From positions 1,751,983-1,815,982 of the forward strand of contig NZ_LR732912.1 in assembly GCF_902506065.1 (NCBI RefSeq): a stretch of DNA of 64,000 bases. The letters run 5' to 3'. The position numbers were made by a program, and so were the translations under genes. A model generated the notes under the pieces. The model searched no databases, was not told where the DNA came from, and was given only the letters and a program-made list of their open reading frames with translations. This DNA comes from Arthrobacter sp. 9V (GTDB taxonomy: Bacteria; Actinomycetota; Actinomycetes; Actinomycetales; Micrococcaceae). Below, piece after piece: positions 16,173 to 25,577 of the stretch (positions are counted from its first letter, which is position 1; the number at the start of each line of letters is the position of its first letter).

Positions 16173-17609
16173 ATGTCAGCACACATCGGTGTCACCGGCC
16201 TTGCGGTGATGGGCGCCAACCTGGCCCGCAACCTTGCCCGCAACGGCTTCACCGTGGCTCTCCACAACCGCTCCGTGGAAAAGACTGACGCCCTGCTTGA
16301 AAAGCACGGCACGGACGGCGACTTCATCCGCACGGAAACCCTGCAGGAACTTGTAGATTCCCTCGAAAAGCCCCGCCGTGTCCTCATCATGGTCAAGGCA
16401 GGCGCTCCCGTTGACAACGTGATTGAGCAGCTCGAACCATTGCTCGAGGCCGGCGACATCATCATCGATGCCGGTAACTCGCACTACGAGGACACCCGCC
16501 GCCGCGAAGCCGCGTTGGCCAAGAAGGACCTCCACTTCGTCGGCGTCGGTGTGTCCGGCGGCGAAGAGGGCGCTCTGAACGGCCCCTCCATCATGCCCGG
16601 CGGCTCCCGTGAGTCCTACGACGCCCTCGGCCCGCTGCTGGAAAAGATTTCCGCCAAGGTGGACGGCGAGCCCTGCTGCGCATGGATCGGCACGGACGGC
16701 GCCGGCCACTTCGTGAAGATGGTCCACAACGGTATCGAGTATGCCGACATGCAGGTCATTGGTGAAGCATTCGACCTCCTCCGCTCCGGCGCCGGCATTG
16801 AGCCCGCTGAGCAGTCAAAGATCTTCGCTGAGTGGAACAAGGGCGATCTGTCTTCCTTCCTGATCGAAATCTCCGCCGAGGTCCTGGGCCACGTTGACGC
16901 CAAAACGGGCAAGCCGTTCGTGGACGTCGTCGTGGACGCCGCAGGCCAGAAGGGCACGGGGCGCTGGACCGTCATCTCCGCCCTGGAACTCGGTTCCCCG
17001 GTCTCCGGCATTGCCGAGTCCGTGTTCGCCCGCGCACTGTCTTCCCAGACCGAGCAGCGCAAGCTGGGCCAGGAACTGCTGGCCGGTGAAGAAGCCACGG
17101 TAGAGATCCCGGAGACGTTCGTTGAGGACGTCCGCCAGGCACTGTACGCGTCCAAGCTGGTCTCCTACGCCCAGGGCCTGGATATGCTCACCTCCGCTGC
17201 CAAGGAATACGGCTGGGACCTGAAGCTTGATGAAATCGCTTCGCTTTGGCGTGCAGGCTGCATCATCCGTGCAGAACTCCTCAAGGACATCACCAAGGCG
17301 TACGCCGCTGAGGAGAAGCCGGCAAACCTGCTGTTCGCCCCGGCCTTCACCAAGGCAATCGCTGAGGCACTTCCGGCTTGGCGCCGAGTAGTAGCCACGG
17401 CTGTACAGCTGGGTATCCCCGTACCGGTGTTCTCCTCCTCGCTGGCCTACTACGACGGCCTGCGCCGGAAGCGTGTTGCCGCTGCCCTGATCCAGGGCCA
17501 GCGCGACCTCTTCGGCGCACACACCTACGGCCGCGTGGACACCGAGGGCACGTTCCACACCCTCTGGGGCGAAGACAAGTCCGAGATCTCGGCCGTCGAC
17601 ACCCACTAG
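16173..17609 (+). CDS. gnd: 6-phosphogluconate dehydrogenase (decarboxylating)
   Basis: The 478-residue cytosolic enzyme of the oxidative pentose phosphate pathway converts 6-phosphogluconate to ribulose 5-phosphate and CO2. It has the N-terminal cofactor motif GLAVMGANLARNLARNG, the family signature with catalytic Lys and Asn (GAGHFVKMVHNGIEYADMQ), and the C-terminal tail typical of the homodimeric long form (AHTYGRVDTEGTFHTLWG). The ATG is preceded by TTGGAG. It stands alone between the divergent GntR regulator and a terminator. It would receive gluconate-derived 6-phosphogluconate if the idn-type genes feed gluconate; no gluconokinase is visible in the window. Confidence 0.97.
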   Translation: MSAHIGVTGLAVMGANLARNLARNGFTVALHNRSVEKTDALLEKHGTDGDFIRTETLQELVDSLEKPRRVLIMVKAGAPVDNVIEQLEPLLEAGDIIIDAGNSHYEDTRRREAALAKKDLHFVGVGVSGGEEGALNGPSIMPGGSRESYDALGPLLEKISAKVDGEPCCAWIGTDGAGHFVKMVHNGIEYADMQVIGEAFDLLRSGAGIEPAEQSKIFAEWNKGDLSSFLIEISAEVLGHVDAKTGKPFVDVVVDAAGQKGTGRWTVISALELGSPVSGIAESVFARALSSQTEQRKLGQELLAGEEATVEIPETFVEDVRQALYASKLVSYAQGLDMLTSAAKEYGWDLKLDEIASLWRAGCIIRAELLKDITKAYAAEEKPANLLFAPAFTKAIAEALPAWRRVVATAVQLGIPVPVFSSSLAYYDGLRRKRVAAALIQGQRDLFGAHTYGRVDTEGTFHTLWGEDKSEISAVDTH

Positions 17610-17628
17610 CAGTAGCTATCAGCAGCCG

Positions 17629-17670
17629 AAGGCCGGTTCCTCCCAGATACGCTGGGTGGAACCGGCCTTT
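17629..17670 (+). terminator. Intrinsic terminator after gnd
   Basis: A 12-bp stem (AAGGCCGGTTCC / GGAACCGGCCTT) contains a smaller inner hairpin in its loop, followed by a short T run. Confidence 0.8.
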
Positions 17671-17728
17671 GCCGTACATGGAGACTTTATTTTCGCTGCT
17701 TGCGTTACCTATCTGAAGGAGACCAACC

Positions 17729-18568
17729 GTGGCATCCCGCATTGCGTTTGTCACCGGTGCCTCAACCGGAATTGGTTTTGACACTGCCATTGCTCTCAGT
17801 GCAGCCGGCTTTACTGTTTACGCAGGCGCACGTCGTATAGACAAGATGGAGCCGTTGAAAGAGCACGGCATCACCGTCCTGCCCTTGGATGTCACCTCGG
17901 AGGAATCGATGACTTCCGCGGTGGCGTTGATTGAAGCTGCCCATGGCCGCGTTGACGTGCTGGTCAACAACGCCGGGTACGGGTCTTACGGCTCGCTGGA
18001 GGAGGTTCCGCTGGCTGAGGGCCGGCGACAATTCGACGTCAACGTTATGGGTTTGGCGAGGATGACCCAACTCGTGATTCCCGGGATGCGTGAAGCACGC
18101 GCGGGCCGGATCATCAATGTCACCTCCATTGGCGGCAAGATATACGAGCCGCTGGGCGCTTGGTACCACGGCACCAAGTTTGCCGTGGAGGGAATGAGCG
18201 ATTCCCTCCGGCTGGAGTTGCGGCCGCACGGTATCGACGTGGTAATTATCGAACCATCGGGAACAGACAGTGAATGGGGAACCATAGCGGGGGAGGGCCT
18301 CCTGCTTGCTTCCGGTGATGGGCCGTACAAAGATCAAGCCCACATTGTTGCCGCTGCGCTGGCGTCCACATCCTCAACAGGCCACGTGGTGTCTACGCCG
18401 GCGAGGGTTGTGGCGGGAACCATAGTCAGAGCCGCAACGGCAAAACGCCCCAGGACCCGCTACCCGGTGGGTAGGGGTGCCTGGAGCGTGCTGGCACTGC
18501 GCAGAATACTTCCGGACCGCGCCTTCGATGCCGTCTTCTGGAATTTCTACCGAAGGCTGGCCGGCTAG
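17729..18568 (+). CDS. SDR family oxidoreductase
   Basis: The 279-residue classical SDR has the cofactor motif [24 protein letters not shown], catalytic Ser in [13 protein letters not shown] and the Tyr-Lys pair in [20 protein letters not shown]. The last block is characteristic of the retinol/17-beta-hydroxysteroid dehydrogenase-like SDR branch; the substrate is unknown. The GTG follows GAAGGAG. The stop overlaps the 3' end of the convergent cysE gene by four bases. No operon partners. Confidence 0.9.
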   Translation: MASRIAFVTGASTGIGFDTAIALSAAGFTVYAGARRIDKMEPLKEHGITVLPLDVTSEESMTSAVALIEAAHGRVDVLVNNAGYGSYGSLEEVPLAEGRRQFDVNVMGLARMTQLVIPGMREARAGRIINVTSIGGKIYEPLGAWYHGTKFAVEGMSDSLRLELRPHGIDVVIIEPSGTDSEWGTIAGEGLLLASGDGPYKDQAHIVAAALASTSSTGHVVSTPARVVAGTIVRAATAKRPRTRYPVGRGAWSVLALRRILPDRAFDAVFWNFYRRLAG

Positions 18569-19149
18569 ATCCGGTATTCGATGTAGTATTCTGCCGGATC
18601 CACTGCCGGTTTGGTTTCGGATCGTGCATCACGGTGTCGCCACGTTGCGGGGATGCCGGTGATGATGGATTCCGGCGGGGCGTCCTTGACCACCACGGCA
18701 TTGGCGCCGATGGCGCTGCCGGCACCGATGGTGATGGGACCCAGGACCTTTGCGCCGGCGCCGATGGTGACGCGGTCGCCGATGGTTGGGTGGCGTTTGA
18801 CCTTGGCCAACGAGCGGCCGCCCAGAGTTACGCCGTGATAGATCATCACGTCCTCACCGATCTCGGCAGTCTCACCAATGACCACGCCCATGCCGTGATC
18901 AATGAAGAACCGCCGGCCGATGGTTGCCCCTGGATGAATCTCAATTCCGGTAAGGAATCTTGCCAGCTGGGAAATCAGGCGCGCTGGAAATCGGAGCGCC
19001 GGATTCTTCCAGAGCCGATGCGTTATCCGGTGCGCCCAAATGGCGTGCAGGCCGGAGTAGGCGAAAAAGTTCTCAAAAGAGCCTCGAGCCGCCGGGTCGT
19101 GGGACCGGGCGGCGTCGAGGTCTTCCTTAAGCCTTGCGAAGAAGCTCAC
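18565..19149 (-). CDS. cysE: Serine O-acetyltransferase
   Basis: The 194-residue enzyme makes O-acetylserine from serine and acetyl-CoA, the first step of cysteine synthesis. After a short helical N-terminal part comes the left-handed beta-helix hexapeptide domain ([20 protein letters not shown], then [20 protein letters not shown]), ending in the GIPA turn. It is the short (EpsC-like) form. The C-terminus ends YYIEYRI, with the final Ile that in this family inserts into the CysK active site to form the cysteine synthase complex. It is the second gene of a cysK-cysE pair. The GTG start has AGAAAGG upstream. Confidence 0.95.
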   Translation of the reverse strand: MSFFARLKEDLDAARSHDPAARGSFENFFAYSGLHAIWAHRITHRLWKNPALRFPARLISQLARFLTGIEIHPGATIGRRFFIDHGMGVVIGETAEIGEDVMIYHGVTLGGRSLAKVKRHPTIGDRVTIGAGAKVLGPITIGAGSAIGANAVVVKDAPPESIITGIPATWRHRDARSETKPAVDPAEYYIEYRI

Positions 19150-19190
19150 AAAGACCTTTCTACAGGAAATGAAGGTTTGCGGGCGTTGTC

Positions 19191-20126
19191 TTAGCCGCGG
19201 ATGTCGTCGAACAGCACGGTGGAGATGTAACGCTCCCCGAAGTCACACACGACGGCGACGATCAGCTTGCCTGCGTTCTCGGGACGCTTGGCCAACTCCA
19301 AAGCACCCCACACAATGGCGCCGGAGGAAATGCCGCCCAGGATACCTTCACGGGCACCGAGTTCACGGGCTACCCGGACTGAATCTTCCAGGGTGGCGTC
19401 AAGGACTTCGTCGTAGACGTTGGTGTCCAGGATTTCCGGAACAAAGTTCGCCCCGATGCCCTGAATCTTGTGCGGGCCAGGGGCTCCGCCGTTGAGGATC
19501 GCGGAGTCCTTGGGCTCAATGGCCACGATCTGCACGCCGGGCTTGCGCTCCTTGAGGACCTGGCCAACACCTGTGATGGTGCCGCCTGTACCTACGCCGG
19601 CAACAAAGATGTCCACTTCACCGTCGGTGTCTTCCCAGACTTCCTCGGCAGTGGTGGCGCGGTGGATCGCAGGGTTGGCCTCGTTGGCGAACTGCTGGGC
19701 CCAAATGGAGTTCTCCGTGTTGGCGACAATTTCCTGCGCCTTCTCCACGGCGCCGCGCATACCTTCGGACCCCGGAGTCAGGACGATCTCGGCGCCGTAG
19801 GCCCGCAACATGACGCGGCGCTCGGTGGACATGGTCTCAGGCATGGTCAGGATGACCTTGTAGCCACGCGCTGCACCTACCAGTGCCAAGGCGATGCCGG
19901 TGTTGCCCGAGGTACCTTCGACGATGGTTCCGCCAGGCTTCAAGGCTCCGGACTTTTCGGCAGCATCAATGATGGCCACGCCGATGCGGTCTTTGACGCT
20001 GTTGGCCGGGTTGTAGAACTCGAGCTTGACTGCAACGGTGGCGTCGAGGCCTTCGGTCAGCCGGTTCAAACGAACCAGCGGAGTGCGGCCGACCAGCTGC
20101 GTGACGTCGTCGTAGATCCTTGCCAT
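19191..20126 (-). CDS. cysK: Cysteine synthase A (O-acetylserine sulfhydrylase)
   Basis: The 311-residue PLP enzyme condenses O-acetylserine with sulfide to cysteine. The PLP-lysine is in [11 protein letters not shown], the phosphate and substrate loop is [12 protein letters not shown], and the C-terminal PLP-binding motif is [13 protein letters not shown]. The length is normal for CysK. It is followed 41 bp later by cysE in the same direction, so the two form a cysteine synthesis operon. The region before the ATG lacks a clear Shine-Dalgarno. Confidence 0.97.
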   Translation of the reverse strand: MARIYDDVTQLVGRTPLVRLNRLTEGLDATVAVKLEFYNPANSVKDRIGVAIIDAAEKSGALKPGGTIVEGTSGNTGIALALVGAARGYKVILTMPETMSTERRVMLRAYGAEIVLTPGSEGMRGAVEKAQEIVANTENSIWAQQFANEANPAIHRATTAEEVWEDTDGEVDIFVAGVGTGGTITGVGQVLKERKPGVQIVAIEPKDSAILNGGAPGPHKIQGIGANFVPEILDTNVYDEVLDATLEDSVRVARELGAREGILGGISSGAIVWGALELAKRPENAGKLIVAVVCDFGERYISTVLFDDIRG

Positions 20127-20192
20127 GAAAATTACGCCTATCTCTGAAGAGGGAATGCTGAGGTCAGCCTAACCAGCGGGATCGAAACGCTG

Positions 20193-20717
20193 CTAAGCAG
20201 TAAGCCATGCAGAGTAATATTTCCGGGCCTTTGCCAACTTCGGGTTGATGATCACCTGGCAATACCCCTGATAAGGGAACTTTGCATAGTAATTCTGGTG
20301 GACTTCCTCGGCGTCGTAAAACTCCGGAAGGCGGCTGACCTCGGTCACAATCGGATCGGACCAGAGAGACTGGTTGCGCTCGATAGCTTCCTCGAACAAC
20401 ACCTTTTCTTCCGTGGTTGTGTAGAACATTGACGAACGGTACTGGGTTCCGACGTCGTAACCCTGCCTGTTCAACGTTGTGGGGTCGTGGAGGGCGAAGA
20501 ACATGTCCAGGATGACTTCTTCCGGAACCACGGTTTCATCGAAAGTCACCGCCACGACTTCCGCATGGCCAGTGGTTCCGGAACATACCTCGTAGTAATC
20601 GGGATTGCGGACGTGGCCACCGGTGTAACCGGACACCACAGAGCTGACGCCGCGGGTCTTCTGGTAAACGGCATCAAGGCACCAGAAGCAGCCGCCGCCA
20701 AGTACGAAAGTTTTCAT
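20193..20717 (-). CDS. msrA: Peptide methionine-S-sulfoxide reductase A
   Basis: The 174-residue repair enzyme reduces methionine-S-sulfoxide in proteins. The catalytic Cys is C10 in GGGCFWCLDAVYQ. The GYTGGHVRNPDYYEVCSGTTGHAE block and the C-terminal YQGYCQVIINPKL (a recycling Cys) complete the family pattern. The ATG is preceded by GAAGAGAAC. It appears to be a single-gene unit upstream of cysK on the same strand. Confidence 0.97.
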   Translation of the reverse strand: MKTFVLGGGCFWCLDAVYQKTRGVSSVVSGYTGGHVRNPDYYEVCSGTTGHAEVVAVTFDETVVPEEVILDMFFALHDPTTLNRQGYDVGTQYRSSMFYTTTEEKVLFEEAIERNQSLWSDPIVTEVSRLPEFYDAEEVHQNYYAKFPYQGYCQVIINPKLAKARKYYSAWLTA

Positions 20718-20816
20718 GTTCTCTTCAATGGAACGGAGGGCCTGATGATTCCCGCTTCACCTTACGGGAGAATTACGGCACCGGGGAGGTGCCACGGAGC
20801 GGCGGCTACCCGATGG

Positions 20817-20862
20817 GGGCTCAGTAGGGAAGAAATCGGGCTCAGTAGGGAACAATAAGAGC
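20817..20862 (+). promoter_or_regulatory. Repeat-containing leaderless-type promoter of the Nif3-like gene
   Basis: GGGCTCAGTAGGGAA occurs twice, 21 bp apart (20817 and 20838), that is two helical turns on the same face of the DNA. The second copy runs into AACAAT, a -10-like hexamer ending six bases before the ATG. That places the transcription start at the start codon. The repeats may be a protein-binding site or simply a small duplication. Confidence 0.5.
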
Positions 20863-21774
20863 ATGGAAGCAGTAAACACCCACATTTCCGATGTGGATTC
20901 CGTCGAAGAGGACGAGACAACGGACGCCGGCGGTGATCCTACGCTCGGCCAGGTGTTGCTGGCTGTGGAGGAACTGTGGCCGGAGTCCCTGGCTGAAGAC
21001 TGGGATGAGGTGGGCCTCGTGGTTGGCCGTCCTACCGCTCCCGTTACCAAAGTCCTCTTTGCCGTGGATCCCACGCTTGCCGTGATCGATGAGGCTGTGG
21101 AGTGGGGGGCTGAGCTGCTGATCACCCATCATCCGCTGCTGCTCAAAGGGGTGAACTCTGTGGCAGCCACGTCAGCAAAGGGCCTTGCCGTACACCGCTT
21201 GATAGAGGCCGGGACAGGGCTTTTGACCGTTCATACCAATGGAGATTCCGCCGTTGGCGGGGTTTCCGATGTCCTGGCTGACGCCTTCGGCCTGGAGAAT
21301 GTCACACCCTTGACGCCGGCCAGCAACGGCTTGCCGGAGGAAGGCATCGGCCGGGTGGGCGACCTCCCTGATCTGGAGACGCTCGGTGATTTTGCTGCCC
21401 GCGTGTTTGAAATGCTTCCCGCTGTGGCAGGCGGAGTCCGGGTAGCCGGAGACAAAGACGGCCTGGTCCGGCGAGTTGCCGTTTGTGGTGGAGCCGGAGA
21501 CAGCTTGTTCGACGCCGTGCGGGCCAGCAACGCTGATGTTTACGTCACGGCAGACATGCGTCACCACCCTGCCTCCGAGGCCCGGGAAGGCGCCACCAAC
21601 GGCCGGCCCTACTTGATCGACGTTTCGCACTTTGCCAGCGAATGGCTATGGCTGCCTGCTGCCGCTGACGCCTTGGGCAACGTGCTCGCGGACCAGGGCT
21701 ACGACGTCGAGATCCGTGTCAGCGGCACCAACAGCGATCCGTGGGACTTCATACTCACTCCCGGCGGGGACTAG
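20863..21774 (+). CDS. Nif3-like dinuclear metal-centre protein (YbgI/YqfO, DUF34)
   Basis: The 303-residue protein of the universal Nif3 family forms toroidal hexamers with a two-metal site; its reaction is debated. Visible marks are AEDWDEVGLVVGRP, the metal-binding ITHHPLLLKG, and VHTNGDSAVGGVSDVLADAFGL. The C-terminal FVHSH-like element appears as DVSHFASEWLW. A 20-residue acidic extension precedes the domain. It is followed in the same direction by the coiled-coil protein gene, a pairing common in actinobacteria. Confidence 0.92.
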   Translation: MEAVNTHISDVDSVEEDETTDAGGDPTLGQVLLAVEELWPESLAEDWDEVGLVVGRPTAPVTKVLFAVDPTLAVIDEAVEWGAELLITHHPLLLKGVNSVAATSAKGLAVHRLIEAGTGLLTVHTNGDSAVGGVSDVLADAFGLENVTPLTPASNGLPEEGIGRVGDLPDLETLGDFAARVFEMLPAVAGGVRVAGDKDGLVRRVAVCGGAGDSLFDAVRASNADVYVTADMRHHPASEAREGATNGRPYLIDVSHFASEWLWLPAAADALGNVLADQGYDVEIRVSGTNSDPWDFILTPGGD

Positions 21775-21861
21775 AGTCTAGAAGATACGGACAGCCCTGA
21801 TGCATAGTGGCGGTTCGGCCGGCCTGATCCCCAGAGCCGGTGGCTAACAGCGGAGGTAAGC

Positions 21862-22599
21862 GTGGCGAAGGCAGCACCGGCAGAACAATTGAAATTGCTT
21901 GAACTGCAGGGACTGGATGCCAAGCTCAGGTCGCTTGCCGGCCGCCGGAAGGTTCTGGAAACGGATCCACGAATTACCGACCTCACGGATGCCCTGAACG
22001 TAGCCAACGGTGAGCTTGGCTCGGCCAAGGTTGCCGTCCATGACGCCGAAGCCGAGCTTAAGCGCGCGGAAGCAGATGTGGAGCAGGTAGCCACCCGTAT
22101 TGAACGCGACGAGACCCGGCTTAACAGCGGCACTGGCCTGTCCAAGGATCTGGTGGCCCTGCAGAGTGATATTGCCTCCCTCAACAAGCGTCGCTCGGAC
22201 CTTGAAGATGTTGAACTCGAAATCCTGGAACGCTTGGATACGTTGCGGGAACGTCAGGCTGCCCAGCAGGCGATCGTTGACGACATCCAGGGTTCCTTCG
22301 GAAGCATTCGGGCTGAACTGGATGAAGCTATTGCCGAGATCGCGGCGGAAGAAACCGTAGTTCGCGGGCAGCGGGCCGCCTTCACGGAATCCCTGGACGC
22401 CGGCGTTCTTGCCATCTATGAGAAGACCATTGCCAAGCGGGGAGTTGGCGCAGCCCGGCTCTTCCACGGTAAGTCTGAGGGCTCCGGCATGATGCTCAGC
22501 CCCGGCGACCTCGCTGAAGTCAAAGCCGCAGCTGAAGACGAGATCGTCTTCTGCCCGGATTCAGGCGTGATCCTGGTTCGCTCAGCGGAGTGGAACTAG
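21862..22599 (+). CDS. Coiled-coil protein of the CT398-like zinc-ribbon family
   Basis: The 245-residue protein has long heptad-patterned helices over about residues 10-185 (LKLLELQGLDAKLRSLAGRR and onward, no membrane segment), followed by a short C-terminal module. In this family that module is a four-cysteine zinc ribbon. Here it reads FHGKSEGSGMMLSPGDL then IVFCPDSGVILVR, with a single cysteine, so zinc binding by the usual ligands is lost. The function is unknown. The GTG follows CGGAGG. It lies 87 bp after the Nif3-like gene and its stop overlaps yaaA tail to tail. Confidence 0.88.
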   Translation: MAKAAPAEQLKLLELQGLDAKLRSLAGRRKVLETDPRITDLTDALNVANGELGSAKVAVHDAEAELKRAEADVEQVATRIERDETRLNSGTGLSKDLVALQSDIASLNKRRSDLEDVELEILERLDTLRERQAAQQAIVDDIQGSFGSIRAELDEAIAEIAAEETVVRGQRAAFTESLDAGVLAIYEKTIAKRGVGAARLFHGKSEGSGMMLSPGDLAEVKAAAEDEIVFCPDSGVILVRSAEWN

Positions 22600-23360
22600 C
22601 CCGCCAGGACGATGTTGAGCGCGTGCGGCTTGCGGGCCGTGCCCTCAACAAATTCGGCAGTCCACATTTCAGTGGCAGCCTTCAGAAGTTGCTCCGGTGA
22701 TGCCGGCGCCTTACCGCGCCTGGTCAGTAAGTGCCGCGCCAGTTCGCCGCGGGTGTGCTTGGCGAAGTGACTGACAACCGTTCGCTTGCCGTTCGCCTCG
22801 CTGAAGACGTTGACGTTGACCGTCTGTGACGCCGGCGGAGCCCAGGCTGCGGCATAAGTGCTGGAGCGGCAGTCCACTAAAAGTTCGCCTTCGCTCCGCG
22901 AAGCAAGGGCAGCGGTAAGTTGCGGCTTCCAGTAAGAGGCCAGGCGTCCGACGTCGGGCAGTGCCGTTCCCATGGACAACCGGTAGGCAGGCACGTGGTC
23001 ACCAAAGCCAATGGCACCCCACAGGGCAGAAACCACCAGGATGGATTCGTTGGCCTTGCGGCGTTGGGTTGGCGTCATGCTGTTGTAGCCCAAGGCGTCG
23101 TACAGGACACCTGAATAGACCTGGTGCGCGGGCGCGGCCGGTTCGACATGCAGCCTCGTATTGCGTTCGACGTCGTCCTTCAAGGATGCGCCAACCCCCA
23201 ACAGTGCCAGTGCGTCTTCGTGCGCGCTCACCAACCCCAGCGCGTCGAGCACCTTGGCCCGGTAGGGGTTCAGTTCTGGAAAGCTGAGCGAATCCCAGTT
23301 GATGGACGGGCCCTTGGCAGCAGGGGTCTTGCCTTCGGAAGGCGGCAGCAGAATCAGCAC
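22596..23360 (-). CDS. yaaA: Peroxide stress protein YaaA (DUF328/UPF0246)
   Basis: A 254-residue protein. The opening MLILLPPSEGKTP, the middle LVVSALWGAIGFGDHVPAYRLSM, YWKPQLTAAL and VNVNVFSEANGKRTVVSHFAKHTRGELARHLL follow the YaaA family. In Escherichia coli this protein limits iron and DNA damage during hydrogen peroxide stress. The GTG start has no Shine-Dalgarno but a -10-like TAATAT ends six bases upstream, so a leaderless mRNA is likely. Confidence 0.93.
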   Translation of the reverse strand: MLILLPPSEGKTPAAKGPSINWDSLSFPELNPYRAKVLDALGLVSAHEDALALLGVGASLKDDVERNTRLHVEPAAPAHQVYSGVLYDALGYNSMTPTQRRKANESILVVSALWGAIGFGDHVPAYRLSMGTALPDVGRLASYWKPQLTAALASRSEGELLVDCRSSTYAAAWAPPASQTVNVNVFSEANGKRTVVSHFAKHTRGELARHLLTRRGKAPASPEQLLKAATEMWTAEFVEGTARKPHALNIVLAG

Positions 23361-23415
23361 CAGTAGATATTACCGTCGGACTTCAGCACGTCCCGACCCC
23401 GGTAGACTGGACAGC

Positions 23416-23809
23416 GGATGGGTCGACCAGGCGGTCGCGCGTCACGAAAGTGGCTCGAGGAACGTCCGGGCTCCGCAGAGCAGGGTGGTGGGTAACGCCC
23501 ACTCGGGGTAACCCGCAGGCCAGTGCCACAGAGAACAGACCGCCTGCGCGTTGTGATGTTTTGCATCACGGGGCAGCAGGTAAGGGTGAAACGGTGGTGT
23601 AAGAGACCACCAGCTCCCTGGGTGACCGGGGAGGCTAGGTAAACCCCACCCGGAGCAAGGCCAGACAGGACACGTTTGAGGGCTGCTCGCCCGAGTGTCC
23701 GGGTAGGCTGCTGGAGGGCGTCGGCAACGGCGTTCGTAGATGGATGGCCGCCACTCCCTATCCGGTAACGGCAGGGATGACAGAACCCGGCGTATCGGTC
23801 GACCCATCC
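23416..23809 (+). ncRNA. rnpB: RNase P RNA (class A)
   Basis: This is the catalytic RNA that matures tRNA 5' ends. The closing helix P1 is clear: GGATGGGTCGAC at the start pairs with GTCGACCCATCC at the end. Conserved cores are present: GAGGAACGTCCGGGCTCCGC near the start, CAGTGCCACAGAGAACAGAC in the first third, GGTAAGGGTGAAACGGTG in the middle, and GGCGTATCGGTCGACCC near the end. About 394 nt is normal for actinobacteria. Confidence 0.97.
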
Positions 23810-23912
23810 ATTTATGACCGCCGCCAATCAGACGTGTGAGTGATTTCACGCCGCCGGACGGCCTATGCCCCTTCCTTCCGCCCTAGAATGGTTACTGAAC
23901 GTAGATGTTCTG

Positions 23913-23950
23913 CCGCCGGGACTGCGTTCGCAGCCGGCGGATTTTCTTTG
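23913..23950 (+). terminator. Intrinsic terminator downstream of rnpB
   Basis: CCGCCGG and CCGGCGG form a stem around a 14-base loop, followed by ATTTTCTTTG. It is about 100 bases after RNase P RNA and before the gap gene. The 264 bases between rnpB and gap hold no gene I can support. Confidence 0.65.
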
Positions 23951-24073
23951 CTCTCGTTCAAGGCGCTGTGGGTGGACCGAAGCCCGCCGGCGCATGTGCC
24001 GCAGGACTACTCCGGGCGGCCGCTGCCATCTGCATACGAGGACGTATGTGGTTGACCCAAGGAAGGTAGTTCT

Positions 24074-25561
24074 GTGAGCCAGACGTCAGATTCTTGTCTT
24101 GATAAGTGGATGGGCCGGGAGGCTCTCGCCGAGGCCATGATTCCGGTAATCGGCCGGTTGTACCGGGAAAACAATGTGGTCACGAGCATCCACGGCCGGA
24201 GCCTGATCAACAAGTCCACCATGAACATCCTGAAGGCCCACCGCTTTGCGCGCCGGATGAGTAACCACGAGCTGCTGCTTGAAGAAACCGCACCGCTTCT
24301 GAATGCGCTCTCGGAGTTGGAACTCGGCGCAGCCGCTATTGATATTGCGCGCTTGACCGAGAAATTCCGTGCCGAAGGCAACGGTGCCTCGCTGGACGAA
24401 TACCTGCGCGCCGAACTCGCAGAAATCGTGGGAAAGCGTGGCGCTGACGATCGCACCAGCACCGACGTCGTGCTGTATGGCTTTGGCCGCATCGGCCGTC
24501 TCCTGGCCCGCATCCTGATTGAGAAGGCGGGCGGCGGACACGGGCTGCGTCTGCGCGCGATCGTTGTCCGCAAGGGCGCTGAGAACGATCTCGTCAAGCG
24601 AGCTTCCCTGCTCCGCCGTGACTCCGTGCACGGTTCTTTCGAGGGCACCATCCGGGTTGACGAGGAAGCCAACACCATCACCGCCAATGGCGTCCAGATC
24701 CAGGTCATTTACTCGGACAACCCGGCCACGGTGGACTACACCGCTTACGGCATCAAGGATGCGTTGGTAGTGGACAACACAGGCCGCTGGCGCGACGCCG
24801 ATGGGCTTTCCCAGCATCTGCAGAGCAATGGTGCAGCCCGCGTCCTGCTCACTGCGCCGGGCAAGGGCGAACTCAAGAACATTGTCCACGGCATCAACCA
24901 CCGTGACATCTCGGATGAGGACAAGATCGTCACCGCGGCATCCTGCACCACCAATGCCATTACGCCGGTGCTGAAGGCCATCAACGACAAATTCGGCATT
25001 GTTCACGGCCACGTGGAGACGGTCCACTCCTTCACTAATGACCAGAACCTGATTGACAACTTCCATAAGGGCGATCGCCGAGGACGTTCTGCTGCATTGA
25101 ACATGGTCATCACGGAGACCGGTGCTGCCAAGGCGGTAGCCAAGGCGCTCCCGGAACTGCAGGGCAAGCTCACGGGCAATGCCATTCGCGTACCCACCCC
25201 GGATGTCTCCATGGCTATCCTGAACCTCAACCTTGAAAAGGGCACCACGCGGGATGAAGTCAACGACTTCCTCCGTGAAATGTCTTTGCACTCGGACCTG
25301 CGCAAGCAGATCGACTACATCGATTCGCCGGATGTTGTTTCCACCGACTTCGTTGGCTCCCGCCGGGCAGGCATCGTTGACGGCCTCGCCACGATCTCCA
25401 ATGACAAGAACCTTGTGCTGTACGTCTGGTACGACAACGAGTTTGGTTACTCCTGCCAGGTTGTTCGTGTCATGGAGGAAATGGCCGGCGTGAACCCGCC
25501 ATCATTCCCGGCGCGCGACGTAGTTGCTCCCATCGCCGTGCTGGAAGCGGCCGGAGCCTAG
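24074..25561 (+). CDS. gap: Glyceraldehyde-3-phosphate dehydrogenase, long form
   Basis: The 495-residue protein has an additional N-terminal helical region of about 130 residues (LDKWMGREALAEAMIPVIGR onward) before the cofactor motif YGFGRIGRLLARIL. The catalytic cysteine is about C291 in AASCTTNAITPVL, and WYDNEFGYSCQVVRVM closes the catalytic domain. Length and N-terminal extension match the actinobacterial GapB-type (480-490 residues) seen in Corynebacterium, which works mainly in gluconeogenesis, rather than the 335-residue glycolytic GapA. The GTG follows GGAAGG. It forms its own unit with a hairpin after the stop. Confidence 0.95.
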   Translation: MSQTSDSCLDKWMGREALAEAMIPVIGRLYRENNVVTSIHGRSLINKSTMNILKAHRFARRMSNHELLLEETAPLLNALSELELGAAAIDIARLTEKFRAEGNGASLDEYLRAELAEIVGKRGADDRTSTDVVLYGFGRIGRLLARILIEKAGGGHGLRLRAIVVRKGAENDLVKRASLLRRDSVHGSFEGTIRVDEEANTITANGVQIQVIYSDNPATVDYTAYGIKDALVVDNTGRWRDADGLSQHLQSNGAARVLLTAPGKGELKNIVHGINHRDISDEDKIVTAASCTTNAITPVLKAINDKFGIVHGHVETVHSFTNDQNLIDNFHKGDRRGRSAALNMVITETGAAKAVAKALPELQGKLTGNAIRVPTPDVSMAILNLNLEKGTTRDEVNDFLREMSLHSDLRKQIDYIDSPDVVSTDFVGSRRAGIVDGLATISNDKNLVLYVWYDNEFGYSCQVVRVMEEMAGVNPPSFPARDVVAPIAVLEAAGA

Positions 25562-25577
25562 GAACTTTGAAGTATTG

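Noticed and set aside
23897..23910. GAACGTAGATGTTC as a LexA (SOS) box
   Set aside because: The spacing between GAAC and GTTC is six, whereas actinobacterial LexA boxes need four; no SOS gene is adjacent.
23840..24055. A 71-codon frame between rnpB and gap
   Set aside because: It spans the rnpB terminator hairpin, has no ribosome site and no recognisable product.
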